Source of the DNA: JAPPLG01 sp965199935
Lineage (GTDB): Bacteria > Bdellovibrionota > Bdellovibrionia > Bdellovibrionales > UBA1609
NCBI GenBank assembly: GCA_965199935.1
Contig: CBDATD010000002.1
Span: 1 to 64,000, forward strand
Length of the DNA: 64,000 nt
Direction: 5' to 3'
The position numbers and the translations under genes are program-made. Every line of letters starts with the position of its first letter. Positions within the stretch are counted from its first letter, which is position 1. Positions 16,918-25,447 of this stretch are shown here, piece after piece. Below the pieces are notes generated by a model. That model was not told the origin of the DNA and searched no databases. It worked only from the letters and a program-made list of their open reading frames with translations.

Positions 16918-17955
16918 AAAACCTGTTTTCTCCAGTCCGGTAATCTGATAAATACCTTGTAGCTTTCTTTCATGTATTTCCTTTTTAACTAGGACAATAA
17001 TTTGAAGGCCCAGATGAATCAAACTGCGGATGGAGTCCGCGCTCCAGTTGAGCCGGGAGGACTGCACTAATAATTCCAATCGCAAGAGCGCCTGTTTATA
17101 GTGATGAGCGTGAAGAGTACCCATACTTCCTTCGTGTCCAGTAGCTAAAGCCATAATCAAATCTTTGGCTTCAGAGCCCCGCACTTCCCCCATGATAATG
17201 CGGTCCGGCCTCATTCGAAGACTTTGCTGTAAAAGTGTTGTTTGATCAATAAGAGGCAGACTGGGGGTGTTTCGAGTCAGGAGTTTGACTGAAAATTTAT
17301 TGGGTTTAACCAGCTCGTCTGTATCTTCAATGATCACTGCTCTTTCTTCAGAAGGCATTTCTTGTAAAAAAGCATTTAGAACAGAGGTTTTACCGGAAGA
17401 TGTGGGGCCGACAATCAGTATGTTCAATTTTTGTTTGATAATATCTTGTAGGATGTGAATGGCTGTGTCTGGAGCCCATCTTTTTTCTTGTAACTTTTTT
17501 AAAGTCCATATTTCTTCAGGGTGTTTTCTTAAGGTGATGTGGTAAGAACTGGGGGTGAGAGGGGGGCTGATGATATGCACCCGAAATTGATTCCATTTGC
17601 CGTCCCCAAAAGGGCTTTGAAGGGTGGGGCTTATCTTGGAGGGGAGGCAGATTCTTTGCACAAAATTTTCGAAAGTCCATTGAGAGAGAAATTGATCAAA
17701 GTAAGTATGAAGGGAGCCGTTTTTTTCATAAAAAATCCTCTGTCTTCCGTCCAGAATAATTTCAGTAATCAAAGGGTTTTTCAGAAGAGGCTCTAAGGGG
17801 CCTGAACCCAAAAACTCTTCATAAATTCTTTTTTTGAATTCACTAGAGCAGTGTTTTTCCAATATTTTCTTCACTGGTTCTGTTCCAAACCGGGAGTCTT
17901 GAAAGGAGGTTTCCAAAATTTTAAGTATTTTTGAAAATTCTTTAAGCAGGCTCAC
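16774..17955 (-). CDS. cpaF: CpaF/TadA-type secretion ATPase
   Basis: Hexameric ATPase of the type IV pilus/type II secretion superfamily, CpaF branch, which powers Flp/Tad pilus assembly at the inner membrane. The 393-aa product has an N-terminal helical domain (FLGSGPLEPLLKNPLITEI), Walker A GPTSSGKTS, an Asp box region ERAVIIEDTDEL, Walker B RIIMGEVRGSEAKD and a His box GHEGSMGTLHAHHY. It overlaps the upstream secretin gene by 4 bp. The family's usual end (IYQITGLE..FLFEPLF) is followed by about 48 unusual basic residues encoded antisense to aspS; this tail looks like stop-codon loss. No other Tad genes (flp, tadB, tadC) lie nearby. Confidence 0.93.
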   Translation of the reverse strand: MSLLKEFSKILKILETSFQDSRFGTEPVKKILEKHCSSEFKKRIYEEFLGSGPLEPLLKNPLITEIILDGRQRIFYEKNGSLHTYFDQFLSQWTFENFVQRICLPSKISPTLQSPFGDGKWNQFRVHIISPPLTPSSYHITLRKHPEEIWTLKKLQEKRWAPDTAIHILQDIIKQKLNILIVGPTSSGKTSVLNAFLQEMPSEERAVIIEDTDELVKPNKFSVKLLTRNTPSLPLIDQTTLLQQSLRMRPDRIIMGEVRGSEAKDLIMALATGHEGSMGTLHAHHYKQALLRLELLVQSSRLNWSADSIRSLIHLGLQIIVLVKKEIHERKLQGIYQITGLEKTGFLFEPLFKRKTKLSQPKLIHHRRSLGHQTNSLQSFGKGNDIPDVLSPG

Positions 17956-19238
17956 GGCTGAACAATCCTTGGAGTGATAAAAATTAGAGCTTTGGATTTT
18001 TCTTTAAAAATTTCTTTTTGACTCAGGAGGGAGCTGAAGAGAGGAATCAAAAAAGACTTGGGCTGTTCTTTATTTTTCCCCAGGCTGGTCCGCTGAAAGT
18101 CGGAGAGCAGAAGGCTTTGCCCTTCCGGAATGGTGATTTCAGATTGAATGCGGTGGTTTTTTGTGGAGCCTTTGGAGGAAGAAGGATCTATTTCTGAAAT
18201 TTCTGTGTCCAATTTCAGGTGAACTTTTTTATCCGGAACAATTTGAGGAGTAAAATTGAGGGAAAGTCCGTAGGGTTTAAAGTGTATGTCTGTGGATTGG
18301 TTTTCCGTATGATATTGAGGAATGGGGATTTCACCTCCCATAAAAAAACGAGCTGTCTTTTTGTTTTCCGTTATTAAACTTGTGGATGTAAGAATGCGGC
18401 CCATACCCTTGTTTTTGTAATGATGAAACTGGCTTTGGATGCTTTGCAAAGGCTCTGTGATCAAGCGGATTGAGGCATTGAAAAAGCGGGAGTTGTTGGA
18501 GGATGTTTCAGCAAGAAGCAGATTTAATTCAATCAAAAAGTTTTTTTCGTCTGTGACAGTTTGGATGCCGTAGTCAGAAAATAGTGAAGGATGGTTGAAA
18601 GGCAGAATCACTTGAACAGGTTTATGCCATAGAATTTTGAAGGGTTCTTGATCCTTTGCAAAATGCAGAAAATCTTTTTTTACTGCTTCTGAAATATCGG
18701 CGTTCATGGTGTAGGGGATTTGATTTCGTTTAGAATTTTGAGCCAGCTTTTTCCAGTCTTGAAGGCGGTGCATTGAGCCGGAGACGTAAATTTTGTTTCC
18801 ATAAAAACTCCATTTCAGCCATGGAATGCTTTCGATGAGCTTTAAAAAATTTGTCCACTTGATTTTTTCATTTGTGGGAAGAATTTTGATCCACCGGGTG
18901 GAAGAGCCTTGATCCAAAAATAACTCTCCTGTTTTTCTAGCTTTGAGCCGGATGAAAGGGCCTTCTTCTTGAATAGATATGAGGCCTGGCCGGCTGAGAG
19001 TGATTTTTTCTCCATAAGGGGATGGAAGTTTTTTTTGTTCTCCCGGTTCCATGAGAATCAAGCTGTTGCTGGACTTGGAAATCAGCAGAAATACAAGGAG
19101 TGTCAAATACATAAAAAAACGCATATTTTTAAGACGTGCAAATTTATGTCCAACTTTTTTTAAATATCTGAAAAAGCTTGTATTTTTTACATTTTCCTGA
19201 GTTTTAGACCTAAGTAGGGCATTTTGTGTGAAATCCAT
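17952..19238 (-). CDS. Secretin (CpaC/RcpA-like)
   Basis: Outer-membrane secretin expected to form the pore for the CpaF-powered machine. The 428-aa product has a hydrophobic segment at about residues 40-56 (an internal Met at 39 would give a cleaner signal peptide), an N-terminal pilus/BON-like region (NKIYVSGSMHRLQDWKKLA) and a C-terminal secretin core. Core signatures are GGEIPIPQYHTENQ, YGLSLNFTPQIV, HLKLDTEISEID, SEITIPEGQSLLLSDFQR and ALIFITPRIV. The core is complete although the N domains are short. It is the first gene of a two-gene unit with cpaF, and its stop overlaps the cpaF start. Confidence 0.88.
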   Translation of the reverse strand: MDFTQNALLRSKTQENVKNTSFFRYLKKVGHKFARLKNMRFFMYLTLLVFLLISKSSNSLILMEPGEQKKLPSPYGEKITLSRPGLISIQEEGPFIRLKARKTGELFLDQGSSTRWIKILPTNEKIKWTNFLKLIESIPWLKWSFYGNKIYVSGSMHRLQDWKKLAQNSKRNQIPYTMNADISEAVKKDFLHFAKDQEPFKILWHKPVQVILPFNHPSLFSDYGIQTVTDEKNFLIELNLLLAETSSNNSRFFNASIRLITEPLQSIQSQFHHYKNKGMGRILTSTSLITENKKTARFFMGGEIPIPQYHTENQSTDIHFKPYGLSLNFTPQIVPDKKVHLKLDTEISEIDPSSSKGSTKNHRIQSEITIPEGQSLLLSDFQRTSLGKNKEQPKSFLIPLFSSLLSQKEIFKEKSKALIFITPRIVQP

Positions 19239-19431
19239 TTTTCCACACCTGAAGGGGGAGGATTCAGGTACAATGAAACTTTGAGAGGTGCAGTTTGTTG
19301 AGCGTCCTTCGCATATCTTGTTCTCTCTTGCGAGAAAGGAAGGGATGAGGTCTTTTGAGCTATACAGCAGAGGGCGGGGGTTTCCGATACGAATTTATGG
19401 GTCTTGTGATCTTTAATACAGGGAGTATTTT

Positions 19432-21558
19432 TTGAAGTTTCTTTTTGTTCTGTTTATTTCTTATCCGGCTTTTTCAACGGCTATGCTTCCCGGTATGATG
19501 CCTCCCATGGGGCCTCATGTTGGGATGGATCCCATTTGCCAGATTGCCATTCAGGCGGGGCTGAGCGGACGCTCTTCTTCTCAACCGGCTAGTTTGGAAG
19601 ATCAAATTTTAGAGGTTGAGGCCAGAATGGAGCAGTTGGAAGAGGAGGTTGAGGCTGATAAGGAGTCCTTGTTAGACAACCCAGTTTTTAAAAAATCAAA
19701 CTGCAAGAACAGTGCAGGGAGTGAATGCACTCCGCCGAAGCAAATACGAGGAAGAAATATCGTTAATTCTGTTATTAAACATGCAGGAGGAAAAAAATCA
19801 GCCCCAAGTGAATGTGCGCCGGCGGCTGGTACAGGGGTTTCTTTTTATTTTGAACATTTTCTTCCTCATATGCAGTACAGCTTAAGCATTCCCACAGCTC
19901 TTATCAGCCCCTCTTTTGTTTTTGCTGAAACTAGTATTTCTGCCGGTGCTGAGCCGGCCAGCGGCGCTGGAGCTGTGTCGAGACCTTCTCCGCCTGCAGA
20001 AACTACAAGTGCTTGTGAATGTCCTGGGGGAAGCAGGTTAGAAACCTCTGGAGGGAAAGAGTTTTGTGTAGCCGATCTTCAAGGAGGAAATTGTCCTGCG
20101 GGGTGGAGTACTGGTACAGTTGGCGGTATTTCAAAGTGTGTAACAGAGTGTGCGTCTGGTTTGGAAATTAGATGGCCTGAACCATCTCCTGCACCTGAAC
20201 CATCTCCTGCAGCGGAGTCTGGACCGGAACCAGCTTCTGCACCAGGCTCTTCTTTTGATTGGTGTGAAAACTGCGAGTGCAGATATAAAAAATATTTTGA
20301 AGATGAAGGCGGCATCGACATTGAGGGGCTGTGCGAAGACTCTCTTCTTTTGCAGACAGACGCTGAGGGGGAGATTGAGGGGTCAGCCCATGACGACTGC
20401 AAAGATTATTTGCAATACATAGCGGAAAATTTGAGGGAGTTGAACGAACTCAATAGAGAACTCGCAAGGTTAAAAAAGAAGCGGAGAGACAACGAACGTG
20501 AGTCCAGACGCCTTGCTCGAAGATGCGAGAGAAATCCTGATCTGGAAATATGCAGACAAAGACATCCGGGAGCTACTGAAGCCGGTGCTTTCTGCACCAG
20601 TTGTTTTCAAGAAGTGATTGATGCGGCCTATCCAAAAAAATCAGCATGGGATAAGCTTTTAGGGGCTTTTATGCCTCTGGCGGGGACCGGCCTGGCCTAT
20701 TATGGAATTAAAGAAACCAATAAATTAAGATCGCGGCAGGGCTTTCCTGTAGATAACTCTGCGATGTACGGTCTGGCTTACCCCTTCATTACCCAAATGC
20801 TTTACGGCGGAGCTTTCAATGGCAGAGGCAGGAATGCTCTCGCCTGCTCTCCGACAGCTCATCAGAATCCTTATGCAGGAATTTTCAGCAGTTATTTGCA
20901 AGGTGGTATTTTTACCGGCGGCGGTTTTCCTGGCGGTTTTCCCGGAGGTTTTCCAGGAATGTTTCCTGGTGGTGGAATACAAGGTGGTATTTTTACCGGC
21001 GGCGGTTTTCCCGGAATGTACCCTGGCGGTTTTCCCGGAGGTTTTCCAGGAATGTTTCCTGGCGGTGGAATACAAGGTGGTATTTTTACCGGCGGTGGTT
21101 TTCCTGGCGGTTTTCCAGGAATGTTCCCTGGCGGTGGAATACAAGGTGGTATTTTTACCGGCGGCGGTTTTCCCGGAATGTTTCCTGGTGGTGGAATACA
21201 AGGTGGTATTTTCCCTGGAGGAGGTTTTCCTGGCGGCTTTCCTGGAGGAGGTTTCCCTGGCGGCGGTGCATTCAGTCATTACCAGTCACAGTTGCAAATA
21301 CAACAAAGAATGCAGTCTTATTATATGCAGTTACAGCAGTTTCAGATGGAACAGCAAAGAATCAGACAGTCTGTCATGATGAGGTATCAGCAGGAGGCCC
21401 AATCCCTTGCCTTCAAATATCAAAGTTATCTGAGTGATATATCTTACCCCGGCGGCGGGCAGTACCCTTCCCCCGCATTTCCTGGAGGTCTTACACCTCC
21501 TGGAGGAGTACCGGGAGGCAGCCCTTCGGGCGGAAGCGGTTCTCAGTACGGTCCTTAA
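19432..21558 (+). CDS. Exported Gly/Pro/Phe-repeat protein
   Basis: Not recognised. It uses a TTG start with GGGAG about 8 nt upstream (AGGGAGTATTTTTTG) and encodes a signal peptide (KFLFVLFISYPAFSTA). The 708-aa product has a Pro/Met-rich start, an acidic coiled coil, a cysteine-rich middle (CECPGGSRLE, WCENCECRYKKY) with Pro/Glu/Ala-Ser-Pro repeats, a charged helix (LNELNRELARLKKKRRDNE), then about 120 residues of GGFPGGFPGMFPGGGIQGG-type repeats at about 490-613. A Gln/Tyr/Met-rich stretch and a further Gly/Pro-rich tail close it. It looks like a structural surface or matrix protein. It ends 19 bp from convergent dacB. The 193 bp before it show only weak promoter-like sequence. Confidence 0.82.
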   Translation: MKFLFVLFISYPAFSTAMLPGMMPPMGPHVGMDPICQIAIQAGLSGRSSSQPASLEDQILEVEARMEQLEEEVEADKESLLDNPVFKKSNCKNSAGSECTPPKQIRGRNIVNSVIKHAGGKKSAPSECAPAAGTGVSFYFEHFLPHMQYSLSIPTALISPSFVFAETSISAGAEPASGAGAVSRPSPPAETTSACECPGGSRLETSGGKEFCVADLQGGNCPAGWSTGTVGGISKCVTECASGLEIRWPEPSPAPEPSPAAESGPEPASAPGSSFDWCENCECRYKKYFEDEGGIDIEGLCEDSLLLQTDAEGEIEGSAHDDCKDYLQYIAENLRELNELNRELARLKKKRRDNERESRRLARRCERNPDLEICRQRHPGATEAGAFCTSCFQEVIDAAYPKKSAWDKLLGAFMPLAGTGLAYYGIKETNKLRSRQGFPVDNSAMYGLAYPFITQMLYGGAFNGRGRNALACSPTAHQNPYAGIFSSYLQGGIFTGGGFPGGFPGGFPGMFPGGGIQGGIFTGGGFPGMYPGGFPGGFPGMFPGGGIQGGIFTGGGFPGGFPGMFPGGGIQGGIFTGGGFPGMFPGGGIQGGIFPGGGFPGGFPGGGFPGGGAFSHYQSQLQIQQRMQSYYMQLQQFQMEQQRIRQSVMMRYQQEAQSLAFKYQSYLSDISYPGGGQYPSPAFPGGLTPPGGVPGGSPSGGSGSQYGP
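20901..21270 (+). repeat. Coding tandem repeats (GFPGG / GGIFTGG units)
   Basis: In-frame DNA repeats of several nested lengths. The module GGTGGTATTTTTACCGGCGG recurs near 20901, 20984, 21077 and 21149, separated by variable numbers of GGTTTTCC(T/C)GGCGG units. The variable spacing implies copy-number change by slippage or recombination, which would alter protein length in steps without breaking the frame. Confidence 0.92.
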
Positions 21559-21577
21559 AAAGAGGCTGTTGGTCTTA

Positions 21578-23044
21578 TTACTCAATGGAATGGCGGGTGA
21601 AAAGACTTGCCAGCTGATCAAAAATCTCTTGGGCTTTCATTTGTTTTCGAGAGCTTCCGTTGTAGATAAAAACAAAAGCTTTCATTCTGCCTTTTTTATT
21701 TCTAATATAGCCGGCCAAGCCTGCGACTCCGGAAAGCAACCCTGTTTTGGCTCTAATAAGCGAAGAGTTTTCCAAGTTTTTAAATCTTTCTTTAAGAGTT
21801 CCCGGGCTTTTTGGAAGAGGATAGGCTGTCAGTTTTTCAAAAGAGTATGAGGAGTGATAATCTTGAATGAGAAATTGCAAAATATCTTTTGGTTTAAGTT
21901 TATTTTTGCGTGAAAGCCCGGAGGGGCTGAGAAAAACATAGTCTTTAACTCCCTGTTCTTGGATGTATTGATGAATTTTGTTCAGCCCCTGCTTCCATAA
22001 ATCTTTCTTCGGCTCCTGAGAGAGAGCAGTTTGCAGTGTCAGCATATCCGCTAAAAAATTAGAAGAGAATTTCATCATATCTTGAATCATTCGAAAAACG
22101 AAAGGCCCTTTATGGACAGCTAGAGGACGGGCCTGGGAAGGGGTCTGGCCTTTGACCACCCGCCCTTCTACAGTGATGCTTCTTTGCTGTAAAAATGAAA
22201 CAGCGTTAAAGCCGGTCCAAAGAGCCGGCTGAGTAATGTTTTTGTAAATGACCATTTCTTTTGATCGGAGGGGAATGCTTCCGTTTACTTCAATTATATC
22301 TCTTCCCGGGCCTGCCAATTTGCGCTGAACTTGAATTTTGTTTTTGCGGCCCTGAGTCCGTGTTTTATTGATGACTTTAATATAGGTGTTTTGAGGATCT
22401 ATGAGAACTTGAGCCGGCGCCCCTTTGGCGTCAGCAGGACGTATATAGACGTTGACGGAGTTCCAATTAAAAGACAAAGCAGAAACAGGAGCTGAATAAC
22501 TGCGGTCTGATTTAAGCCATTCTTTGCGGGGCTGTGTTTTGCTGAACAGGCTGTCATCGACAATGAGAGGACCCTTTACGGTCTTCAAACCGGAGCGGGT
22601 CAGATGATTGATCAAAATCCACAAACTTTCTGAAACAAAGGCGGGGTCTCCCTCTCCCTTTAAATAAAGAGGGCCGTCAAGCACCCCGTTTTTATCTATG
22701 GAGGCTGTGGAGAGAAACGAAGTTTCAAATTGATGATAAGGATTGAGAAAATGCAGAACAGCACCGGCAGTAATAATTTTGGAAAGTGAAGCGGGGATAA
22801 ATAATTTGTCTTCGTTATGAACAAGGTCATATTGGCGGGAATGCAGGTCAAACACGGCCAGCCCCATATTTTTTTTCATACGGGAATGGGTTTTCAATAT
22901 TTTCTGTATTTCAGTTCTTAAAGATATTTTGTTTGTTGAGTCTGCTTGACTGCGGGCCGTTAAATTTATAAAAAGAATCAGAAGGATCAAAACAAAAGGG
23001 TGTCTCGGATTTCTTTTTTGAATAAAAATCATTTTCCAATTCAT
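21578..23044 (-). CDS. dacB: D-Ala-D-Ala carboxypeptidase/endopeptidase, PBP4 type
   Basis: Periplasmic peptidoglycan hydrolase of peptidase family S13, trimming or cleaving stem peptides. The 488-aa length fits the family. A signal peptide spans about residues 16-34 (FVLILLILFINLTARSQA). The three penicillin-binding motifs are present: SLSK (Ser86, Lys89), SSN in MMKFSSNFLADML, and KTG in IRAKTGLLSGVAGLAGYIRN. The inserted domains between the first two motifs are typical of PBP4. Its start overlaps the 5' end of the divergent solute-binding-protein gene. No partner genes for wall synthesis are adjacent. Confidence 0.94.
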   Translation of the reverse strand: MNWKMIFIQKRNPRHPFVLILLILFINLTARSQADSTNKISLRTEIQKILKTHSRMKKNMGLAVFDLHSRQYDLVHNEDKLFIPASLSKIITAGAVLHFLNPYHQFETSFLSTASIDKNGVLDGPLYLKGEGDPAFVSESLWILINHLTRSGLKTVKGPLIVDDSLFSKTQPRKEWLKSDRSYSAPVSALSFNWNSVNVYIRPADAKGAPAQVLIDPQNTYIKVINKTRTQGRKNKIQVQRKLAGPGRDIIEVNGSIPLRSKEMVIYKNITQPALWTGFNAVSFLQQRSITVEGRVVKGQTPSQARPLAVHKGPFVFRMIQDMMKFSSNFLADMLTLQTALSQEPKKDLWKQGLNKIHQYIQEQGVKDYVFLSPSGLSRKNKLKPKDILQFLIQDYHSSYSFEKLTAYPLPKSPGTLKERFKNLENSSLIRAKTGLLSGVAGLAGYIRNKKGRMKAFVFIYNGSSRKQMKAQEIFDQLASLFTRHSIE

Positions 23045-24538
23045 GGGAGTCAGCCTTTTAGGATAGTTTGCTTTTCCTTCTTTTGTGTTTTTTCTTTAAC
23101 GGGCGCAGGCTCTGCATCTGATCACAGCATAAAAGAGAAAAATCAGCAAGTAGTTATCGCTTTGTCTCAGAAGCCATCCACCTTGGATCCTCGTTTCGCA
23201 ACAGATGCGATGGGAATGAGAATAGGAAATCTTATTTTTCATTCTCTTGTCCGACTGGACCGAAACTTAAAAATCACTTCTTCTCTGGCTGAAAAATGGT
23301 CCTGTTCCAAGAAAATATGCTCCTTCCACATTCCAAAGGGAGTTGTTTTTTCTAACGGCGCCGCACTCACTGCGGAAGATATTCAATTCAGCTTTGATCA
23401 ATACCGGCTCAAAAAAAGCCCCTTTTATTCCGCTTTTCGGTCGATTCAAAATGTCTCTGTTCAAGAGACTGAAAAAAAATGGATTGTCACTCTTCATTCA
23501 AAGCATTTTTCACCTTCTTTTTTGACGGTTGATTTGCCTGTTCTTCGTATTCTATCCAAGAAGGAAACACAGGCCGGCCGGTTGATAGGAAGCGGCCCCT
23601 TTGTTTTGGTGAAAGAGGATTCCAATCAAATTCATCTGAGGGCCAGAAACAAATCTATGATAAAAAATGTCATTTTTAAAGTGATTCGAGACGATCTGAC
23701 TCGGTTTCAAAAAGTTTTAAGAGGAGAGCTGGATATTGTGCAGTCTGAACTGCCTTATTCTTCTGTTGAAAAAATTAAAAAATCTCAAAAAGATTATCAT
23801 GTTTTTCAAAGGGCCGGTCTGTCTATGAACTACCTTTTAATCAATATGCGGGATCCTTTGTTTCGTCATTTGAAAGCCCGGCGGGCTTTGGCTTTTTCTA
23901 TAGATCGTTTTTCCATTATTCAGCACAAACTGAAAGGTTTTGCGAAGCCTGCTGAATCCATATTGAATGATGAGAATCTATTTTTTTCAAAAGGACGCAG
24001 TTATCATTATGATCTGAAAAAAGCTCAAAGCATTCTGGAAAAACACGGTTGGAAACAAAAAAAAATTCAAATAAAAACATCAAGCAGTCAGGAGGTGATT
24101 GCTTATGCTAAAATTATTGCGGAGGGGTTTCGAAAGGCCGGCTTTCAAGCAGAACTCAAAAGCTATGAGTGGGGCACCTTTTATGGAGATCTTAAGAAAG
24201 GTCATTTTCAATTAAGCCTTTTAAGATGGGTGGGTGCTTTTGACCCTGATATTTATCGAATTTCCTTTCACAGCTCAGAGATTCCCCCTTACGGAAGAAA
24301 TAGAGGTTTTTACACCAGTAAAAAATTGGACAAACTTTTGACAGCAGGACAAAAAGAATTTGATCTCAAAACCCGAAAGAAAATTTATAATAAAATCCAA
24401 CAGCTGGTGTCGGAGGACCTGCCCATAATCCCTCTATGGCACAATCAACAAACGGCTGTCGTAAAGAAAGATATTCAAGGATATTTTCTCCCCGCCAACG
24501 GATCTTATGATTATTTACTTTCTATTTCCAGAAAATGA
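23000..24538 (+). CDS. Extracellular solute-binding protein, family 5 (OppA/DppA-like)
   Basis: Periplasmic peptide- or nickel-type binding component of an ABC importer. It contains the family entrance QKPSTLDPRFATDAMGMRIG, the LAEKWSCSKK/FSNGAALTAEDIQFSFD region, GSGPFVLVKED and the late motif QQLVSEDLPIIPLWHNQQ. The start is uncertain: only GTG 23000 and TTG 23018 precede the signal peptide (CFSFFCVFSLTGAGSAS) in frame, and both lie inside the 5' end of divergent dacB. The 512-aa length is normal. No permease or ATPase genes adjoin it, so it is an orphan binding protein. The next gene begins 15 bp downstream. Confidence 0.9.
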   Translation: MSRISFLNKNHFPIHGSQPFRIVCFSFFCVFSLTGAGSASDHSIKEKNQQVVIALSQKPSTLDPRFATDAMGMRIGNLIFHSLVRLDRNLKITSSLAEKWSCSKKICSFHIPKGVVFSNGAALTAEDIQFSFDQYRLKKSPFYSAFRSIQNVSVQETEKKWIVTLHSKHFSPSFLTVDLPVLRILSKKETQAGRLIGSGPFVLVKEDSNQIHLRARNKSMIKNVIFKVIRDDLTRFQKVLRGELDIVQSELPYSSVEKIKKSQKDYHVFQRAGLSMNYLLINMRDPLFRHLKARRALAFSIDRFSIIQHKLKGFAKPAESILNDENLFFSKGRSYHYDLKKAQSILEKHGWKQKKIQIKTSSSQEVIAYAKIIAEGFRKAGFQAELKSYEWGTFYGDLKKGHFQLSLLRWVGAFDPDIYRISFHSSEIPPYGRNRGFYTSKKLDKLLTAGQKEFDLKTRKKIYNKIQQLVSEDLPIIPLWHNQQTAVVKKDIQGYFLPANGSYDYLLSISRK

Positions 24539-24553
24539 TATTATAGTGAGAAT

Positions 24554-25447
24554 ATGCGAAACAAAGATTGGCTGTGGATTTTTTTCTCTCTTACGGCCCC
24601 ATGTGTTTTCGACCAGGTTTTCAAGTGGTCCACCAGCGTCTTAAAAATAGAACCAGTGACTTTTGGATTTGTATCTTTTTTTTCTTCTTTCTCCCGTTTA
24701 GATGTATTAGAAAGCTCTATCCATACAACACGCCTCTTAGAGTCCATTGTTTTTTCAGCTGTTGCCGTATTTTTGATTCAGCTGTTGGCTGTATTGAATG
24801 CTTTATTTACCTATAAGCATTTGCAGATCCGAATTTCTCTGAGTGTTATGATGGGGGGGCTTTTAAGTTTGACTGTAGATCATATTGTGTATGCAGAAAC
24901 TGTGAACAATATTGCTTTAACTTTCAACAGGAATCAATTTTATCCCTTTAATTTATCTGTACTTTTTATTTGCGGAAGTTTGGCTGTTTTTCTTTACCCG
25001 CTGATTATGGATAAAGATTTATTTAAAAAAGAGAATTTGAGGAGGAATTTTTTATTGAATAATAAAAACCAAAACAAATTTTTACTCTCTGTTCTAACGA
25101 GCTTCACTCTTTTTTACCTGCTGATTGTTTTCGTTTTTGGTGTTTATATGTATGCAGGGGTTTCTGCGTTAGATCAAAACGCCGAATGGACCCGTGAGGT
25201 CATGAGTTATTTTTATTGGCTTGTGCTTTTGGTGTATGGACTCTCTATCCTGTCCGTTTTTATTTTTTCTGTATTGTTTTCTCACCGCATTTACGGACCC
25301 GTTTACGGCTTTGAAAATTATATGAGGAGTCTTTTTGAGAAGAAAGAGGGAAAACTTGAAAACTTTCAAACTCGAAAAAAAGATCACTTCAAGGAGCTTG
25401 AGAAAATTGCTGAGTATGTTCGCACCCGATTGGTTCGAAAATTATAA
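24554..25447 (+). CDS. Membrane protein: degenerate LspA-like domain plus HAMP-like tail
   Basis: The 297-aa product has about six hydrophobic helices. Residues about 1-155 recall lipoprotein signal peptidase II: start FDQVFKWSTS, then LSVMMGGLLSLTVDH (compare GGxxGNxxDR) and FYPFNLSVLFICGSL (compare FNxADxxIxxG). The second catalytic Asp is replaced (FNLSV), so catalysis is doubtful. A last transmembrane pair is followed by FSHRIYGPVYGFENYMRSLF and a charged helix, which resembles a HAMP linker. The LspA link is a pattern judgement. TATAGT ends 6 nt before the ATG, so the gene may have its own near-leaderless promoter. Its last 6 bp overlap the convergent TPR gene. Confidence 0.75.
   Translation: MRNKDWLWIFFSLTAPCVFDQVFKWSTSVLKIEPVTFGFVSFFSSFSRLDVLESSIHTTRLLESIVFSAVAVFLIQLLAVLNALFTYKHLQIRISLSVMMGGLLSLTVDHIVYAETVNNIALTFNRNQFYPFNLSVLFICGSLAVFLYPLIMDKDLFKKENLRRNFLLNNKNQNKFLLSVLTSFTLFYLLIVFVFGVYMYAGVSALDQNAEWTREVMSYFYWLVLLVYGLSILSVFIFSVLFSHRIYGPVYGFENYMRSLFEKKEGKLENFQTRKKDHFKELEKIAEYVRTRLVRKL

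Noticed and set aside
20725..21379. Long frames on both strands in the Gly/Pro repeat region
   Set aside because: Repetitive DNA keeps other frames open. Only the plus frame has a signal peptide, a start site and non-repeat domains.
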